NCBI GenBank assembly: GCA_016806645.1
Contig: JACSYO010001818.1
Location: 143,501-207,500 of the forward strand
Direction: 5' to 3'
Origin: Ophiodon elongatus
Taxonomy: Eukaryota > Chordata > Actinopteri > Perciformes > Hexagrammidae
Length of the DNA: 64,000 nucleotides
Part shown: positions 58,518-64,000 of the stretch, piece by piece
How positions within the stretch are numbered: position 1 is the first letter of the stretch
Layout of the letters: every line of letters begins with the position of its first letter
Notes under the pieces: generated by a model
The model's database searches: none
What the model saw: only the letters and a program-made list of their open reading frames with translations
What the model was told of the DNA's origin: nothing
Program-made: the position numbers and the translations under genes

Positions 58518-58755
58518 TTACAGTAGTTCACCCAACAGGTGTGGAACTTCTCCATTGTTAGTTATGTTTTCAAAATCTCTTTGTTTGTAGTACGTCAGAA
58601 GTATATGTCTCTGATATATTTGTACAGGTAGTTCCAGCTTATGTTGTGTGCAGTGGGTGCACAGCCTGTACTCTTTAAGAAGCCTGTGGTGACCTCTCTC
58701 GATGGCGAGACTCTGTTCACTGAGTCTGTACAGTGACCAAGATTTCCTTTGTTGT
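58518..58755 (-). pseudogene. decayed LINE reverse-transcriptase C-terminal fragment
   Basis: The minus-strand frame reads about 75 residues, including SLYRLSEQSLAIERGHHR, then RLCTHC, and ends NNGEVPHLLGELL. The arrangement LxxxxLxIExGxxx followed by RxCxxC and a terminal LLGE-like motif is what I know from the C-terminal end of non-LTR retrotransposon polyproteins in teleosts, downstream of the polymerase domain. The polymerase itself is absent. The middle, where the family usually has a His/Cys-containing segment, appears diverged. Its start lies in array sequence. Confidence 0.55.
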
Positions 58756-58762
58756 TCTCTTT

Positions 58763-59242
58763 CTGTGTCTCTCTCCATGGTGCTGAAAAAGTCTAAAACA
58801 TCCCCTCATTGTGCCTCTCTCCATTACGCTGAAACAATCAAACCCATTCTCTTAATGTGTCTCTCTCCATAGTGCTGAAACAATCAAACCCATTGCCTTA
58901 ATGTGTCTCTCTCCATGGTGCTGAAACCATTAAACCCATACCCTGAATGTGTCTCTCTCCATGGTGATGAAACAATCTAACTCATTCCCATAATGTGTCT
59001 CTCTCCATGGTGCTGAAACAATCAAACCCATTGCCTTAATGTGTCTCTCTCCATGGTGCTGAAACAATCAAACCCATTTCTTTAAAGTGTATTTCTCCAT
59101 GGTGCTGAAACAACTAAACCCATCCCCTTAAAGTGTCTCTCTCCATGGTGCTGAAACAATCAAACCCATTCCTTTAAAGTGTATTTCTCCATGGTGCTGA
59201 AACAACTAAACCCATCCCCTTAATATGTCTCTCTCCATGGTG
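58763..59242. repeat. 46-bp minisatellite, ~10 units
   Basis: Units contain 'ctctctccatggtgctgaaa' followed by 'caatcaaacccat'. Starts at 58769, 58815, 58861, 58907, 58953, 58999, 59045 and on give a period of exactly 46. Two later units with 'gtatttctccatgg' alternate with canonical ones (59045-59230), suggesting a higher-order duplication of a two-unit block. Confidence 0.93.
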
Positions 59243-60129
59243 AAACAACAAACGAACACTAGTCTTACTGTTACTACTACTGTACCTCTGTGATGACAGC
59301 AAACTTAGTACAGTACATCCTTGCAACAAGGTTACACAATAACATAAAAAAGGTTAACAAATCTTATTAAACTTCTAAATGTGTGATTACAAGAAAGATT
59401 ACATGTGTGCTAATGGTTCATGAATAAAGCCCACATTCTCTTATCATAGTTATGCCACTGGATAACAATTACTGGACTCAGATTGTACACTTTGGGCGTC
59501 TCGCGCTCTATAACACCAATAATAAGTGTTATTTTGCTCATTTAGAATTTTGAAGAGACGCTGTTGAAAAATAATGTTTTTTATTCCCCACAAACTTGAA
59601 AGAGGTCAGACATGCTGTTATGCTGTTACATCTCATTTATGGACCTGCACCACTCTGCAGATACATGTGAACTAAATTGAGATGTTCCTGCAGGGATCTT
59701 TTGACCGTCTTAAGTTTTCACACAAGACTGATTTTGTCTGAACTTTGTGATTCGAGGCTTTGAAAAACTCAGACTTCTGAATCATTATTATGGCTAGAAT
59801 CTCTTGTTAAAACACTAATCCATGTTTCATTTGAATATACAATTTTTCTTTATTTAAAAAATAGGCACCTCTCCTTTCTCCATGGGAATGTTAACTTTAA
59901 CCTATTTGCATTGCATCAACCGAGGAGCCTCTGCACACTTTAAGCCACTTTAAAGCAGACTGCACGTTTTAAATGCACAACTACAAAAATAAATCCTGAA
60001 ACCCTGTAACGTTAGAGGCCTTTTAAGTTAGAAAATGGACTGTGGTACCTGTCAGCTTTGCGTACAGTGAAACAGGAAAATATTTCCATCATTCCAGCAA
60101 CCATTTCAGCAAGCAGAGTGCCACAATTT
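59243..60129. other. gene-free AT-rich sequence
   Basis: No exon, RNA gene or repeat family is recognised. Confidence 0.45.
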
Positions 60130-60380
60130 TGTCATGTTGATTTCCATTGTTTTTCGTGTCCTAAAGCTCCCACTCAGCGGCTCGCCATTAGTGTGTGGCA
60201 GTGAGCTGCATGAAAAGACACGCAGGATGGAATTCATTGCCATAAAAAACAATCACATATGGCTTCTCATTTCTTTTTTAGATCGGCTACATTTGTGGAC
60301 CGTGAACTTAAGGTTATGCTAATAACACTCGGCAGCTTTAAATGCCACGCAAGGCTGAAACAGGGAGCCATGAATTGACC
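60130..60380. promoter_or_regulatory. candidate conserved non-coding element
   Basis: This repeat-free block contains GCCATTAGTG, CCATAAAAAACAATCAC and GTTATGCTAATAACAC, bounded by a short GT run at 60386-60402. A 62-codon frame crosses it without recognisable similarity. It is CNE-like by texture only. Confidence 0.3.
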
Positions 60381-60954
60381 ACATTGTGTGTGTGTGTGTG
60401 TATCGCATCTGAGAGAAAAGTGCCTCGTATAAAGGAAAAAGGTATCCTACTTTTCTCCCGAGCCTTCAGGGGACATTTGCGTGTCAGATTTTAATATCCA
60501 CCGACTTGCTCTGCACATTTACCATGGTAACAGCTTTCAATAGGTATCTCATCAGGAGAAGAAACAGCCTTGACTGTGGGTGCCTTTGGTGTTCATCTAT
60601 ATCTTAAGCATCATGTTTTTTACTGGTTGTATTATTCTTCAGATATTAATTAGGAGGAGTGATTCTTAAGTATACAGAAAGTGTTGGTGGGGGATGAGTC
60701 ACCCACTCAGTATCTTTCATAACAGGTACATTCACTTTTAGATGAATGACTGACACTTGCAGAAATGTTACAAGAGAGTTGCATTAATGATTATCCAATC
60801 AATTTATGATGAATCGTAAACGAGGTCTATACCTTCAGCGTGTGCTTTCAGAGTACATGTGTATGCGGGGTGAGGTGTTAAACTGTAAGCGTTCAATTGT
60901 GACGTTGGCTTCTACTTTCAAATGTGAAGTCTCGTGTTTTATTCTGTCGAGTGT
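60381..60954. other. gene-free sequence
   Basis: A short (GT)n lies at 60386-60402, followed by unique sequence. 60455-60590 may extend the conserved-looking block. No exon is recognised. Confidence 0.4.
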
Positions 60955-60992
60955 GCAGCCGTGGCTCAAGGAGAAGAGCGGATCGTCCTTTA
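60955..60992 (+). repeat. SINE head fragment
   Basis: 'gcagccgtggctcaagg' followed by 'agaagagcggatcgtcc' matches the A-box region and following bases of the tRNA-derived SINE. The B box and body are missing. Confidence 0.6.
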
Positions 60993-61334
60993 CATCTTAC
61001 AACTTACGTCTTAAGTAGATCATTTCTGTAAAGGGGGAATTGGATGTTTGCTGTGAATGTTGTGAGAGTGTAGACATACAACTGTAGTTGTAGTCTGACT
61101 GCAATACTTTTAGGTTCCCTCCATTTCTGTCAAGCTGTGGAATGAAATGTGGAATCAACAGGTGGGATGTCTTGGTCCTTGGTCAATTTGTCTTGAACCT
61201 TCCCTTTCTGTAACTGCACCGCTCACGGTCTCAGTCACGAAGACGCTGCAGGTTTTTATGTTGAAGCGCATCTTTGTCTGCTGTTCTCATCAAGAATCTG
61301 CAAGCCCTGTGTCCTTTTGACTCATTCATTCATT

Positions 61335-61560
61335 TCTTTTTTGCAATTCAATTTTATGTTTATTGCCCAAAATCACAAATTTGCCTCAGATGGCTTTACA
61401 ATCTGTACAACATACAACATCCTCTGTCTTTGGACCCTCGCGATCAGGGAAAAACTCCCCCCCATTAACAAAAAAAAAAAAAAAAAAGAAGAAACATCCG
61501 GACGAGCAATGGAGGATGGGCAGAAGTGCAATAGATTTGTAACATAAGTCAATCCTTATG
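61335..61560 (+). repeat. dispersed repeat family D
   Basis: 'gcccaaaatcacaaatttgc', 'ctcagatggctttacaatc' and 'aaaaactccccccc' in this order are hallmarks of a very common percomorph retroposon-like repeat. It is followed by an A-run of 18 at 61470-61487 and then 'gcaatggagg' and 'gcagaagtgcaatagattt'. The region 61560-61720 is AATAGTAGTA-type low complexity, and 61725-61805 ('gtctcctgggaggcgagaaag', read in shorter pieces) looks like its distal part. Confidence 0.65.
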
Positions 61561-61809
61561 ACAGAAATTATACATATAATAAGAGTAGTAATAGCAGTAG
61601 TAGCACTAATAATAGCATAAATGATAATAGAAAACTGATACAATAGAAAAATAATGGTAATAAAAGCAGTAAAAGTAGCAGTAATAGAAACACAAAGGTC
61701 ACTAATAACAGTAGGAGTGGGTGTCACGGATAACCACAAAGTCTCCTGGGAGGCGAGAAAGCACGAAGACAACGGGGAAGGAGTAAACATGTTGGTTGTA
61801 TGACCTCGT

Positions 61810-62001
61810 TATGAAATAATTTGGTCAGGACGCAACACACAACAACTGTGTGAAGACGTCGTATCCTGATGCCGTCGGTTTGGCCTCGATCCGTCCAGCT
61901 GATCGTCTCTGCTGCTGCTCACTGAGCGCTGACTTCACCGTGACCAAAGGGCAAAATCTGGAGGTGAGTCATTCATTTCATGTTGGTGTACCTCCAAAAA
62001 A

Positions 62002-62004
<3 letters not shown>
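61810..62004. other. gene-free sequence with a donor-like site
   Basis: A short frame ending '...SADFTVTKGQNLE' runs into 'gaggtgagtc' at about 61960-61969, a good donor-like context. No acceptor or partner exon is visible, and the surrounding DNA is repeat. I do not call an exon. Confidence 0.3.

Positions 62005-62043
<39 letters not shown>
62005..62043. repeat. (TA)19 microsatellite
   Basis: An uninterrupted AT/TA tract follows an A-run. Confidence 0.95.
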
Positions 62044-62046
<3 letters not shown>

Positions 62047-62590
62047 GCTCTGCAGCTAATTTCACTGAAGTTCTAATCTCCATAGATCTCATCTATCTTT
62101 TCTTTTTCTTGGTGGAAAGAGCAGAGGCACTGAAAGACAGCAGAAAAATAAAACAAAAAAAGAATAATTTACAATTATTAAGGTACAAATAGAATGTAAA
62201 CTGTTATATGATATAATAATAAAAAAGGTGTTGGTGTTGCTTTTAAATTAATACAGTCTGGTGCAAGTCTCAGATCTGTATTAATACTGCATGGAAGCTC
62301 ACCAGATTTATTAATATTGTATATTGGCTATTGTTTCAATTGAAAAATAAAACAAATGCAAGCAGAGGCGTGTCATCAACTCACGTAATCCATCGTCGCC
62401 GCACTCAAAGTGAGTTTGAGGTAACAAAGTTTTATTAGCCACATGAGCAAAGCTCCTTTACTGCAGCTCTAAATCAGCTGCTGCTCCCGTCTCAGTCACA
62501 TCTAAGACCATGAGATTCATCCTCTGTGGTCTTAAACTGAATTCGGGAGGTAAGATGTAGCCAGTGCAGGTTTTCTGAGGACTGGAAAGA
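62044..62590. other. gene-free AT-rich sequence
   Basis: No exon, RNA gene or repeat family is recognised. Confidence 0.4.
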
Positions 62591-62655
62591 TGGACTCTGA
62601 TATAAATATCCCCGCTGTGGGACTAATGAAGGCTTATCTTACCTCGTCTTCCTTT
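62591..62655 (+). mobile_element. LINE-like 3' tail fragment
   Basis: 'atccccgctgtgggactaat' followed by 'gaaggcttatcttacc' parallels the classic fish LINE end, where a 'gtgggactaataaag' word precedes an ATCTT repeat. Here the terminal repeat is degenerate. Confidence 0.5.
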
Positions 62656-62914
62656 GAGATATCTCTCAGCTGTTGTGAGGCAATAATGTATTTGTAAAAG
62701 GTCAATCCACCATCCAATACGAGTCCTAATATTTTAAATGAAATGCTCTCACAAACACCTCCTGCAACATATTCTACTTCTTCTCCGTCGCCTCATTCAT
62801 TCTGTTGGTCGCTGATGAGCAGAGGTGTTTATGAAGCTGTATATTTGGGTGTGTTTGGAGCTTAGAGAGCATTCTGATGGAGACTGGGGAATATATTGCA
62901 GGAGTTTTTTTTCA

Positions 62915-63150
62915 AGATATAATGATGTCACAGTTACATTATGATAAGTAGATAATCACTTTCAAATACTGTGCCACTCCAGGAATGTAGCCTTTGTGGA
63001 AATAATTGCTTCATAATTATGTAAGTGATACTTAAGTGCTTATAAAGGCAATTACCTTTTGTTTTAATAATCATAATTACGACACTGTGAGTGCTACGCT
63101 ACCTCCCAAAACTTAATTAAAGTCTGGTATGTTCACATAAATGTATTATA
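62915..63150. promoter_or_regulatory. candidate conserved non-coding element
   Basis: This AT-rich but non-repetitive block has TGATAAGTAGATAATC (GATA-like), GGAAATAATTGCTTC, AGGCAATTACC, TAATCATAATTACG and AACTTAATTAAAG. The density of TAATTA-type cores is the highest in the window. Function is inferred. Confidence 0.3.
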
Positions 63151-63479
63151 AATAGGTTATTATGAGAGTGAATGTCCTTTCACTGGAGGTTTTCCTTCTG
63201 CTCATCACTCAGATACACCTTTTTAATATTTTCTCTCGAGACATTGTCTTGTTTTACATCACATTTATTTGAAATAAACAGAACAATGTTCGATGTTGTC
63301 AGTGTCGTGTCTCAATGTGGGGAGAAAGTATTGGTCAGAGTACAGAGATCGTCAGTTATGAAAGAGTGGACCTTGAAAAGAAAACACACTCATTGAAAAG
63401 ATAACCGTTGAAGAATTTTTAAATAGAATTTTTGTCTGACTCATGAAATCTTCTGAATGGAATCTTCAAGGTTGTTGTG

Positions 63480-64000
63480 AACTCGCTGCGTTTTAGTTTT
63501 GCAGCTTCACAACTTCACTGTTTCGGTTTAGTGTCACGGCTCCGTAGTTTAGTTTAGTGTCCGGTGGTTAGCCGCTAGCTAGTGAACACAACGGAGCATT
63601 GAGCAGGTAAAGAGCCAGATACCTGGCCAAGCCGGTGCCCGTAACCATAGTAACAAGAGAGGAGAGTGGGGGACGCTCTCAGAGGAGCTGCTGATAATTT
63701 ACCCTGAGCTTAGCAGGGTTTGAACGGTCAGGGGCTTTTCCATGGAACACTTTTGGGGCCGTAGCCTCGGATCACTCGGCCTTAAAGGTTCTGCTCTGCT
63801 CGCAGTTTCTCCCTTACTTTTTTTTTCGTCACGTCCATTTTGTAATGACGGCACCAAGCCCGAAGGGGGTGGGTTTAAAGTTAAAGGTGAGGTTGAGTGT
63901 CAAATAAAAAAACGGTGGGTTGCGTCCAAGCGTCTATCTCCAGTTCTGCAGAGGGAAGTGAAAAATAAATGTGATCCGATATTCAGTTAAAAGATGCGAT
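63480..64000. repeat. probable dispersed repeat
   Basis: 'gtgtccggtggttagccgc' followed by 'tagctagtgaacac', 'gagcaggtaaagagccag' and later 'gtaacaagagaggag' resemble a repeated sequence in percomorph genomes. It runs to or beyond the window edge. An 82-codon frame at 63742-63990 has no domain. Confidence 0.4.

Noticed and set aside
61850..61970. Coding exon ending at a gaggtgagt donor
   Set aside because: The donor context is good, but upstream sequence is repeat and no acceptor or homologous peptide is recognised.
1..64000. An operon-like or defence-type gene system
   Set aside because: No ribosome-binding-site-spaced gene runs, no prokaryotic gene density and no intact recognisable protein families are present anywhere in the window.

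Overview
This is a vertebrate, almost certainly teleost (percomorph-like) nuclear genome segment. It has no bacterial gene density, no intact protein-coding gene I can defend, many microsatellites and minisatellites, and several dispersed repeats whose sequence I recognise from ray-finned fish: a tRNA-derived SINE, LINE 3' tails ending in short tandem repeats, and a 'ggtctcctgggtgaaagtcc'-type repeat. Nearly all open frames of 60-190 codons look like chance or are read through simple repeats. The window therefore reads as intergenic or deep-intronic DNA. The flanking gene cannot be named.

Layout. 1-9 kb is mostly unique sequence, with conserved-looking blocks near 0.7-1.0, 1.7 and 5.8-6.1 kb, then a minus-strand SINE (7.88-8.14 kb) and a dispersed repeat. 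9.6-15 kb carries a pure (TC)n tract of about 91 bp, (GT)n, two predicted G-quadruplex clusters and the first of two arrays built on a ~21-bp 'gtcattttgcatctctttg' unit. 15-29 kb is unique sequence with scattered SINE and dispersed-repeat copies and one exon-like block at 18.89 kb. 29.9-36.5 kb holds copies of a repeat family whose 36-kb member carries four tandem 73-bp units, each with a CTCF-like core. 38.2 kb has a 41-bp minisatellite and 41.7-42.3 kb a 15-bp minisatellite grown out of a SINE. 43.3-43.8 kb is a LINE-tail (ATCC/ATCT)n array and 44.47-44.61 kb a nearly perfect hairpin MITE. 49.8-50.6 kb is the second 21-bp array, 52.1 kb a (TA)32 tract, and 53.5-54.8 kb a cluster of three repeats, including an inverted, almost identical relative of the 36-kb element. 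58.3-59.2 kb is a 46-bp minisatellite with a decayed reverse-transcriptase C-terminal fragment between its units. 61.3-64 kb is mostly known-looking fish repeats.

No genes can be shown to work together here. The functional content I can argue for is possible cis-regulatory DNA (unique, CNE-like blocks rich in TAATTA/ATTA-type motifs), motif clusters carried by repeats (CTCF-like cores, minus-strand AATAAA signals) and non-B DNA-forming tracts. Repeat family assignments rest on recognition by eye and internal comparison within the window. No database search was possible.
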